A DNA stretch of 11,018 bases from an uncultured Clostridia bacterium (GTDB lineage Bacteria > Bacillota > Clostridia > Lachnospirales > CAMVHY01), in NCBI GenBank assembly GCA_947167415.1, contig CAMVHY010000020.1, forward strand, positions 1 to 11,018, in the 5' to 3' direction. The notes under the pieces were generated by a model, which was given only the letters and a program-made list of their open reading frames with translations, did no database searches and had not been told where the DNA came from. Positions 1-5,715 of this stretch are shown one piece after another. The translations under genes and the position numbers were made by a program. Position 1 is the stretch's first letter. Every line of letters starts with the position of its first letter.

Positions 1-660
1 CTCTGATATTCTCCAATGAAATTAATTTTGTAAATGGAGATAAAATCAGTAGTGCGAATAATAAATTAGGTGAGGAAAATAAAGTCAGTTTTCAACAACA
101 ACCTATATCTAAAGTTATTGAGAGTAAAGGTGGAACAGATGATGAAACTGAAGCAAATGTAGTAAACAAAAATCCGATGGTTTCCCATGAAACTGATTTG
201 ATAAACAAAAATGAAATCGGCAATGTAGATTTCAAACTTGAAGAGAAAGAGTTAGCTAATGGAGTAATTCAACCTGTATCTGAAATTATTGAGAGTAAAG
301 ACGGAGGCGATCATGGAGATGGAAATAAAATCAGTGAGAAAAATAAAGTCAGTTTTCAACAACAACCTATATCTAAAGTTATTGAGAGTAAAAATAGAGC
401 AGATCATGAAGCTGAAGTTAAAATTAATGCGAAAAACAATCCAGTACAGAATAATATAATAGTCTCCCATGAAATTAATTTGATAAATGAAAATAAAACC
501 AGCAAGGATAAAAATAGAGCAGATCATGAAGCTGAAATTAAAATTAATGTGGAAAACAATCCAGTACAGAATACTCTGATATTCTCCAATGAAATTAATT
601 TTGTAAATGGAGATAAAATCAGTAGTGCAAATAATAAATCAGATGATAAAAATAAAGTTT
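1..660 (+). repeat. Mosaic of in-frame direct repeats inside the first gene
   Basis: Three pairs of near-identical DNA are visible. Bases 1-66 match 574-639 with one mismatch (offset 573). Bases 76-128 match 340-392 exactly (offset 264). Bases 391-452 match 511-572 with three mismatches (offset 120). All offsets are multiples of three, so the frame is kept. The pairs are interleaved rather than forming one simple tandem array, which fits repeated duplication or recombination between copies. The first pair starts at the window edge, so the array very probably continues upstream. Confidence 0.9.
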
Positions 661-932
661 GTGTTTGGCAGCATCTTCTGTTTTGGTTTGTTTTTATTCT
701 TGCATGTTTAAGTTTGTTTTTATGTTTTCAAATCTCATTATATTTTCTCATATTATTTGCTATTTTTACAGCTTGCGATTTTTATTTGGGTTTTAAAAAT
801 TATTGTCGCGGTTGTTGTTGTATACAGAAAATAAAAACTCCTGTAATCGATCAAGATATAAATAGTTTAGTCAAAGTAAATTCAAATGAACAACCCCAAA
901 CTTTTGTTGACGATGAACCAAAAATTCAATAG
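3..932 (+). CDS. Repeat-containing protein with C-terminal membrane hairpin, 5' end outside window
   Basis: The frame is open from base 3 to the TAG at 930-932 (309 residues visible), so the true start lies upstream. The ATG at 177 is internal, because the residues before it belong to the same repeats as those after it. The first ~219 visible residues are hydrophilic and rich in Asn, Lys, Glu and Ile, with recurring motifs such as SNEINFVNGDKISS, VSFQQQPISKVIESK and NRADHEAE. Then come two hydrophobic stretches (bases 675-728 and 732-776) split by a Gln, which read as two membrane helices or a hairpin. A Cys-rich patch, CRGCCCIQ, and a polar tail follow. I recognise no family. The layout suggests a membrane-anchored protein with a long repetitive head on one side; the head's location is unknown. 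It is followed directly by a terminator, so it is transcriptionally separate from the glycosyltransferase gene downstream. Confidence 0.85.
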   Translation: MIFSNEINFVNGDKISSANNKLGEENKVSFQQQPISKVIESKGGTDDETEANVVNKNPMVSHETDLINKNEIGNVDFKLEEKELANGVIQPVSEIIESKDGGDHGDGNKISEKNKVSFQQQPISKVIESKNRADHEAEVKINAKNNPVQNNIIVSHEINLINENKTSKDKNRADHEAEIKINVENNPVQNTLIFSNEINFVNGDKISSANNKSDDKNKVCVWQHLLFWFVFILACLSLFLCFQISLYFLILFAIFTACDFYLGFKNYCRGCCCIQKIKTPVIDQDINSLVKVNSNEQPQTFVDDEPKIQ

Positions 933-957
933 CACATCTGAAATGATGTGTTTTTTT
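933..957 (+). terminator. Intrinsic terminator after the repeat-protein gene
   Basis: A six-base stem, CACATC (933-938) with GATGTG (945-950), encloses a six-base loop. It is followed at once by seven T residues (951-957). It starts on the base after the TAG stop of the preceding gene. The stem is short but this is the classical rho-independent form. Confidence 0.75.
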
Positions 958-960
958 GTT

Positions 961-988
961 TTGGAAATTAGAATTTGATGTGTATATT
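961..988 (+). promoter_or_regulatory. Candidate promoter for the polysaccharide gene set
   Basis: TTGGAA (961-966) and TATATT (983-988) are 16 bases apart, between the upstream terminator and the GTG at 1030. Each hexamer departs from consensus, and A+T-rich DNA throws up such pairs by chance. A promoter somewhere in 958-1029 is expected because of the terminator before it; this pair is only the best I can see. TATGAT at 1003-1008 is an alternative -10 without a good -35. Confidence 0.3.
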
Positions 989-1029
989 TTATTTATGTTA
1001 TTTATGATAAATAAAATTTTGTTTAGGCG

Positions 1030-2130
1030 GTGTTTAAAATAAAAAAAATAAAAGTTATACAAGTCATTTCTGATTCTAATATTGGAGGAGCTGGAAAAGT
1101 TGTTTTAAATTTGTTAAGTTGCTTTGATAGAAATAAAATTGATTGCAAAATAATTATTCCAAAAGATAGCCAGCTTAAGTCTTATATAAAAATGATGGAT
1201 TATAAGATATTTGAAATAGATAATTTGGGAGAAGTTTCTTTTGATTTTGGTTTAATAAAAAAGTTAGCAAAAATATTTAAGTCGGAAAAGCCTGATGTAG
1301 TACATACACATGCGAGTTTATCTGCGAGAATTGCTGCTAAAATATTAAAGATAAAAGTTGTATATACAAGACATTGGATTGGATATCAAAAAACTAATTT
1401 TTTTTTAAAGCTGATAAATAATTATTTTTGCGATGCGGCAATTGCAGTTTCTCAAGAGGCTTCTCATTCGATAATTACAACGGGTATTAATGCAAAAAAA
1501 GTAAATATAGTACGTAATGGAATTATGCCGTTAAGAATTTATTCTGAAATGGAAAAAAAATTTTTGAGGCATAAGTATAAAATTGGAAATGAATTTGTTT
1601 TTGGAGTCGTTGCAAGGTTGGAAGAAGTCAAAGGAATCAAATATTTTATAGAGGCTGCAAATAAATTTTTGAGTTATAATAAAAGCGCGAAGTTTTTAAT
1701 TTTTGGAGATGGTAGTTTAAAAAATAATCTTGAAAATTATGTGCATGAGTTGTGTTTGGAGAAGAAAATAATTTTTTGCGGTTTTATAAATAATGTTGAA
1801 GAGGCGGTAAATTTATTTGATGTTTTTGTTTTGCCGTCGATTCAAGAAGCGTTGCCTTTGGCTTTATTAGAAGCGATGAGTTTGGGTTGCGCTTGCATTG
1901 CTACAAAATGTGGAGGGCCTTCAGAAATTATTGTTGATAAAAAAAATGGTATATTAGTAGCAAAAAAAAATGTGGATGATTTGTTTAAAGCAATGAAGCT
2001 TTTGTTTGATAATAATGATTTGCGAGAAAAAATTGGGCATGAAGCTTTAAAATTAATAAAAAATAATTTTTCGGCTCAAGAAATGACTGATAAAACAGTG
2101 AAAATTTATGAAAGGTTGGTTGGTATTTAA
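1030..2130 (+). CDS. GT4-family glycosyltransferase (GT-B fold)
   Basis: This is a 366-residue cytoplasmic or peripheral-membrane transferase that moves a sugar from a nucleotide-activated donor, probably onto a growing cell-wall polysaccharide or its lipid carrier. It has the N-terminal glycine motif IGGAGKV (residues 18-24), then HTHAS and TRHW in the acceptor half. The donor half has AVSQEA, VRNGI, GVVARLEEVKG and FGDGS. The diagnostic EX7E motif is E273 and E281 in QEALPLALLEAM, followed by GGPSEIIVD. The length is normal for the family. The start is GTG at 1030: an in-frame TAG at 1024 excludes anything longer, though the nearby AGG is too close to act as a normal ribosome site. The next gene begins two bases after its stop, so the set is probably co-transcribed. 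Sugar and acceptor cannot be told from sequence. Confidence 0.92.
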   Translation: MFKIKKIKVIQVISDSNIGGAGKVVLNLLSCFDRNKIDCKIIIPKDSQLKSYIKMMDYKIFEIDNLGEVSFDFGLIKKLAKIFKSEKPDVVHTHASLSARIAAKILKIKVVYTRHWIGYQKTNFFLKLINNYFCDAAIAVSQEASHSIITTGINAKKVNIVRNGIMPLRIYSEMEKKFLRHKYKIGNEFVFGVVARLEEVKGIKYFIEAANKFLSYNKSAKFLIFGDGSLKNNLENYVHELCLEKKIIFCGFINNVEEAVNLFDVFVLPSIQEALPLALLEAMSLGCACIATKCGGPSEIIVDKKNGILVAKKNVDDLFKAMKLLFDNNDLREKIGHEALKLIKNNFSAQEMTDKTVKIYERLVGI

Positions 2131-2132
2131 AT

Positions 2133-2645
2133 ATGTCGGAAAAAGATGAAAATAAAAAAGATCTTGTGAAAAGCAAAAAAAAATTGTTTAATGGGTTTGA
2201 TTTTTGTGTATTATTAATTTTTATTTTGATAGGATGTTTTGTTTTTTTTAAGCTGAATAAAAAAGTTGGTTTAAAAAATAATATGTCTGATTTTTGTTTT
2301 GTGGTCGAAGCAAAGGAATTGGATAAAAATTTTTTGGATGATAATAAAATTGATATCGGGGATAAAATTTATGATTCTGTTTATGGAAGTTATTATGGCG
2401 AAATATGTGATATTAAAAGTGAGCCGGCAAAAATAATTGTTGATGATAATATAAATGGAATTTATGTTTTGTCTGAGTTGGAAGATAAAATTAATTTAAA
2501 AGTAAAAGTTAAATGTCGAGCTGATATTGGTAAGGATAAAATTTGTGTTGGTGAAAGAGAAATTAGAATTGGGAAGCCGATGTTTTTAAAATCAAAGGGA
2601 TATGTGATTGTAGGTTATATAATTGATATGGATATTGATGAATAA
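2133..2645 (+). CDS. DUF4330-like single-pass membrane protein, first copy
   Basis: This 170-residue protein has a short charged N-terminus, one membrane helix at about residues 22-41 (FDFCVLLIFILIGCFVFF), and a roughly 125-residue beta-rich domain predicted outside the membrane. The pattern of a helix after an xxFD motif, then a domain with KIGDKIYDS-like and YYGEI-like segments and a late IRIG motif, resembles DUF4330 proteins, which often sit beside exopolysaccharide and pyruvyl-transferase genes in clostridia. It aligns along its length with the next gene, although identity is low. The start ATG lies two bases after the preceding stop and has no clear Shine-Dalgarno site, which fits translational coupling. 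The function of the family is not established; a scaffold or accessory role in polysaccharide assembly is inference from context. Confidence 0.75.
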   Translation: MSEKDENKKDLVKSKKKLFNGFDFCVLLIFILIGCFVFFKLNKKVGLKNNMSDFCFVVEAKELDKNFLDDNKIDIGDKIYDSVYGSYYGEICDIKSEPAKIIVDDNINGIYVLSELEDKINLKVKVKCRADIGKDKICVGEREIRIGKPMFLKSKGYVIVGYIIDMDIDE

Positions 2646-2650
2646 AAAAT

Positions 2651-2656
2651 AGGTGA
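2651..2656 (+). promoter_or_regulatory. Ribosome binding site that fixes a TTG start
   Basis: AGGTGA matches the 3' half of the Bacillota consensus AAGGAGGTGA and ends eight bases before the TTG at 2665. The in-frame GTG at 2653 overlaps this site and has none of its own. TTG at 2665 is therefore the better start. Confidence 0.65.
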
Positions 2657-2664
2657 GGATTAAT

Positions 2665-3156
2665 TTGAAAAAAATTATTGATGAAGACGGAAAAATATTT
2701 GGAAAGATAAATATTTTTGATTTGATGGTTATTGTTATTATTATTTTTGTTTTTTTAGGGACGGTTTATAAATTTAAATTTAGTAAAGTAAATATGAAAC
2801 ATGATTTTGGTTTGATTAATTTTGAAGTAAAAATAAATGATGTCAAAGATTCTTCGAGCAAGTTTTATAAAAAAGGCTTAAAAGTATTTGATTCGAAAAG
2901 CAAAAATTATTTAGGAGTTATAAAAAAAGTTTTTGTAAAAGATTGTTTTGGATATGTAAAAGATATTAATGGCAAAATGAAAAAGGCGAAAAAGCCAGAG
3001 CGAGTAAATATTTTTTTGGATATTGAATCGAATGGTGTAATTGATGATAAAGCCTATTTAGCAGAGGGAAATTATGAATTAAAAGCAGGATCTGATATTT
3101 ATATCTTGACTAAATATGCAGATGTAGATGGTAAAATAGAAAAAATTATAGATTAG
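2665..3156 (+). CDS. DUF4330 family membrane protein, second copy
   Basis: This protein has 163 residues from the TTG start chosen on its ribosome binding site, or 167 from GTG at 2653. The N-terminus, IIDEDGKIFGKINIFDL, is the typical opening of DUF4330 proteins. One membrane helix follows at about residues 17-35, then an extracytoplasmic domain of about 125 residues with KVFDSKSKNYLGVI and a late AGSDIYIL segment. These parallel KIYDSVYGSYYGEI and the IRIGKPMF segment of the copy upstream, so the two look like an old, diverged tandem duplication. Fifteen bases separate it from the pyruvyl-transferase gene. The biochemical role is unknown. Position inside a wall-polysaccharide gene set suggests help in assembly, export or anchoring. 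Confidence 0.85.
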   Translation: MKKIIDEDGKIFGKINIFDLMVIVIIIFVFLGTVYKFKFSKVNMKHDFGLINFEVKINDVKDSSSKFYKKGLKVFDSKSKNYLGVIKKVFVKDCFGYVKDINGKMKKAKKPERVNIFLDIESNGVIDDKAYLAEGNYELKAGSDIYILTKYADVDGKIEKIID

Positions 3157-3171
3157 GGATTTGGTTTAGTT

Positions 3172-5385
3172 ATGAAAATTTTAATGGCATTAATGAGTTT
3201 AGGAATTGGTGGCGCAGAAACACATGTAGTTGAGTTATGCAAAAAATTGAAAAGCATGGGGTATGAAATTTTTGTTGTTTCGAATGGTGGTGTTTATGTA
3301 AAAGAATTGGAAGAAGCAGAGATTAAGCATTTTAAATTGCCTTTGCATAATAAAAATTTATTTAATATGTGTAAAGCTTATTTTGGGTTAGAAAAAATAA
3401 TTATTAAAAATAAAATTAAGTTGGTACATGCGCACGCTAGAATACCAGCTTTTTTATGTGGCTTATTAAAAAAAAAATTAGGATTTAGGTTCGTTACGAC
3501 GGCGCATTGGATTTTTAAGACTTCGTTTTTGCTAAATAAATTAAGTAATTGGGGCGAAAAAACTCTTGCGGTTAGTGATGATATAAAAAAATATTTGATT
3601 GATAATTATAAACTTGATGAAAAAAATATAAAAGTGACTATTAATGGTATTGATGTAAATAAATTTTGTTGTGAGATAGATTATGATGATATTGTGAAAG
3701 AATTTGAGTTAAAAGATAAAAAATATTTGGTTTATGTAAGTAGATTGGATAATGACAGAAGTTTGTGCGCACATAAAATTTTGGAGATAGCAAAAGATTT
3801 ATATGAGTTTGATAAAGATTTGAGGATAATAATTGTTGGCGGCGGTAATGATGAAATAAATATAAAAAATAAAGCTGAGATGATAAATAAAAGTATTGGC
3901 GAGAAAATAATTTATTTGACTGGAGCGAGAGTTGACATAAATAAATTTTTGGCACTTGGAAAAATTTTTATTGGAGTAAGTCGTGCAGCATTGGAAGCAA
4001 TGGCTACGAAAAAGGCAATTATTTTAGCCGGAAACGAAGGTTATATAGGAATTTTTGATGAAAGTAAATTAGAAAAAGCTATTGAGACTAATTTTTGTTG
4101 TAGAGAATGTGAAAAAGTTGATAGTGAAAAATTATTGCGTGATATAAAAAAATTATTGAGTTTAGACGAAAAAAAATTGGATGAGTTGGGAAATTATTGT
4201 TTTGATGTTGTTAATAAATATTATTCGGTTGATAGAATGGCAAATGATGCGTTGGAAATTTATGAAGAGTTAAGATATGAGAAAAAAAAATGGGATGTAA
4301 TTATTTCTGGATATTATGGATTTAATAATAATGGCGATGATATGGTTTTAAAATCGATAGTTGATAATTTAAAAAAAAGCAGGCCAGATATAAAAATTAT
4401 GGTTTTGTCGAAGAAGCCATTGGAGACGTCAAAAATTTATGGTGTGGACGCGGTTTATAGATATAATTTTTTTTTGATAAATAAATATATAAAGCAAGCA
4501 AAATTATTAATAAGTGGCGGAGGAAGTTTAATTCAAGATGTTACGAGTACACATTCGTTAAAATATTATTTATGGATAATAAATTGCGCGATAAAAAATA
4601 ATATTAGCGTCATGCTTTATGCAAATGGGATAGGGCCTGTTTTAAAAAAAAATAATATATCGCATGTAAAAAAAATTTTAAATCGCGTTGATTTGATTAC
4701 GTTGAGAGACAAAAATTCGTTTGAGATATTAAAAAAAATTGGCGTAGAAAAACCGGTTATAACAGTTACGGCTGATGCAGTTTTTGGTTTAAATTTTGAT
4801 TTTAATAAAAGAAATGTTTTAGAAAAGTTTGATATAAAAAAAAAGTTTTTTGTTGTTTCGGTTAGAGCTTGGAAACATAATGGCGAGCATTTTGAAAAAA
4901 ATATGGCGGTTTTGGCAGATTTTATTTTTAAAAAATATGATTTGATTCCGGTATTTGTTCCCATGCAGCCTAAAAAAGATTTTGATATTACGAAAAAAAT
5001 AATTGGGTTGATGAAAAATCGGGAGCAAATAAAATTTTTGGGAGTTAATTATTTTACCGGCGATTTAATAAGTTTAATAGCAAAGGCAGAATTTATTTTA
5101 GCGATGCGTTTACATACGATAATTTATGCAATAAAAACAGCAACTCCGATTTTGGGTTTGATCTATGATCCGAAAGTAAAAGGGATAATGGATGAAATAA
5201 ATTTGTCTTATTATGTTGACGTAAAAGAAATCAATTTGACGCAGTTAAAAAATTTTGTTGATAAAATTTTGAAAGAAAAAAATAAAATTAGTCAGCAAAT
5301 TAAAATTTATAATGATGAGTTAAAAATACGAGCACGCGAAAATAATAACTTGGCATTGAAATTGCTTGGCAAAAAAATGTTTTAG
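3172..5385 (+). CDS. csaB: Fused GT4 glycosyltransferase and CsaB-type polysaccharide pyruvyl transferase
   Basis: This 737-residue protein has two enzymes in one chain. Residues 1 to about 370 are a GT4 domain with GIGGAETH (11-18), HAHARIPAF, VSDDIKKY, VTINGID, YVSRLD and SRAALEAMA. The later glutamate of the EX7E motif is E275, but the earlier one is not evident. From residue 374 a second domain begins with GYYGFNNNGDD (380-390), then SGGGSLIQD (D456), YANGIGP, LRDKNS, ADAVF and AMRLHTIIYA (R646, H648), the marks of the pyruvyl-transferase family. CsaB transfers pyruvate from phosphoenolpyruvate to a wall polysaccharide in the cytoplasm; the ketal formed is the ligand for SLH domains. Single-domain CsaB is about half this length, so the fusion implies that one protein adds a sugar and pyruvylates it. 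It is the last gene of the set and is followed by a terminator. Confidence 0.92.
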   Translation: MKILMALMSLGIGGAETHVVELCKKLKSMGYEIFVVSNGGVYVKELEEAEIKHFKLPLHNKNLFNMCKAYFGLEKIIIKNKIKLVHAHARIPAFLCGLLKKKLGFRFVTTAHWIFKTSFLLNKLSNWGEKTLAVSDDIKKYLIDNYKLDEKNIKVTINGIDVNKFCCEIDYDDIVKEFELKDKKYLVYVSRLDNDRSLCAHKILEIAKDLYEFDKDLRIIIVGGGNDEINIKNKAEMINKSIGEKIIYLTGARVDINKFLALGKIFIGVSRAALEAMATKKAIILAGNEGYIGIFDESKLEKAIETNFCCRECEKVDSEKLLRDIKKLLSLDEKKLDELGNYCFDVVNKYYSVDRMANDALEIYEELRYEKKKWDVIISGYYGFNNNGDDMVLKSIVDNLKKSRPDIKIMVLSKKPLETSKIYGVDAVYRYNFFLINKYIKQAKLLISGGGSLIQDVTSTHSLKYYLWIINCAIKNNISVMLYANGIGPVLKKNNISHVKKILNRVDLITLRDKNSFEILKKIGVEKPVITVTADAVFGLNFDFNKRNVLEKFDIKKKFFVVSVRAWKHNGEHFEKNMAVLADFIFKKYDLIPVFVPMQPKKDFDITKKIIGLMKNREQIKFLGVNYFTGDLISLIAKAEFILAMRLHTIIYAIKTATPILGLIYDPKVKGIMDEINLSYYVDVKEINLTQLKNFVDKILKEKNKISQQIKIYNDELKIRARENNNLALKLLGKKMF

Positions 5386-5427
5386 GATTAAATTTTAATT
5401 ATGGTAGCGAGAAAAATTTATATCATG

Positions 5428-5459
5428 AAAAAGCATTCTCAGATAAGATTGCTTTTTTT
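5428..5459 (+). terminator. Intrinsic terminator after csaB
   Basis: AGCA (5432-5435) and TCT (5437-5439) pair with AGA (5446-5448) and TGCT (5450-5453), with one T-T mismatch at 5436/5449 and a loop at 5440-5445. A T run follows at 5453-5459, and A residues before the stem can extend the pairing. It lies 43 bases after the csaB stop and ends the polysaccharide gene set. Confidence 0.7.
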
Positions 5460-5484
5460 ATTTTGACAGCAAAATTTTTTTAAG

Positions 5485-5592
5485 TTTAAGTCTTATGGGC
5501 GTGTTTGTTTTCTAATTTAAAATCAAATTTGCTCACACTTTTCTTGTTAAGAAGCTCTACCCTCCACTCAAATTTCAAAAAAAAGACTTAAA
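5485..5592. other. 108-bp segment bounded by 10-bp inverted repeats, possible small mobile-element remnant
   Basis: TTTAAGTCTT (5485-5494) is the exact inverse of AAGACTTAAA (5583-5592). Between them the + strand is unusually C-rich for this region. The - strand holds a 30-codon open frame from TTG at 5578 to TAA at 5486, rich in Lys and Phe, which nearly fills the space. It could be a miniature inverted-repeat element, the end of a lost gene, or chance. I see no clear target-site duplication and do not recognise the peptide. It is the only unexplained content of the 330-base gap. Confidence 0.35.
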
Positions 5593-5599
5593 AAGACTT
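5581..5599 (+). repeat. Direct repeat overlapping the -35 box
   Basis: AAAAGACTT occurs at 5581-5589 and again at 5591-5599, one helical turn apart. The second copy overlaps the first two bases of the TTGACA box at 5598-5603. Spacing and position fit a regulator binding site, but no known operator is recognised. The first copy also overlaps the right arm of the inverted repeat at 5485-5592. Confidence 0.45.
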
Positions 5600-5627
5600 G
5601 ACAAATAATATTTTTTTGTTTTATAAT
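5598..5627 (+). promoter_or_regulatory. Perfect-hexamer vegetative promoter for the giant gene
   Basis: TTGACA (5598-5603) and TATAAT (5622-5627) both match the vegetative sigma consensus at every base, 18 bases apart. Transcription would start near 5634, leaving an untranslated leader of about 80 bases before the ATG at 5716. I see no riboswitch or strong hairpin in that leader. Confidence 0.85.
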
Positions 5628-5700
5628 AAAAATGTAGCATTGAGTGAATTTTATTTTTGTTTAGCATGTTTATTTTATTTAATTCGTTGTTTGGATATTA

Positions 5701-5708
5701 AAGGAGGA
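5701..5708 (+). promoter_or_regulatory. Strong Shine-Dalgarno site of the giant gene
   Basis: AAGGAGGA is a near-complete match to the 16S anti-Shine-Dalgarno sequence and ends seven bases before the ATG at 5716. It is the strongest ribosome site in the window and fixes the start of the long frame. Confidence 0.85.
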
Positions 5709-5715
5709 TTTAAAA

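Noticed and set aside
1..660. CRISPR array or non-coding repeat region
   Set aside because: Repeats are of unequal length and spacing, lack unique spacers of constant size, and keep an open reading frame throughout.
177..932. ATG at 177 as the true start of the first gene
   Set aside because: The same frame is open back to base 3 and encodes the same repeats, so the ATG is internal.
2653..2664. GTG at 2653 as the start of the second DUF4330 gene
   Set aside because: It overlaps the AGGTGA ribosome site, and TTG at 2665 is correctly spaced and gives the usual family N-terminus.
4617..4964. Antisense frames under csaB (also 3641-3955)
   Set aside because: The + strand encodes conserved pyruvyl-transferase or GT4 motifs here; the antisense translations are composition shadows.
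5463..5468. A second TTGACA as a promoter
   Set aside because: No acceptable -10 box lies 16-19 bases downstream; the nearest candidate, TTAAGT, is poor.
5386..5715. tRNA or structured RNA in the intergenic gap
   Set aside because: No cloverleaf, CCA end, or riboswitch core is visible; the gap is explained by a terminator, the inverted-repeat segment, the promoter and the leader.
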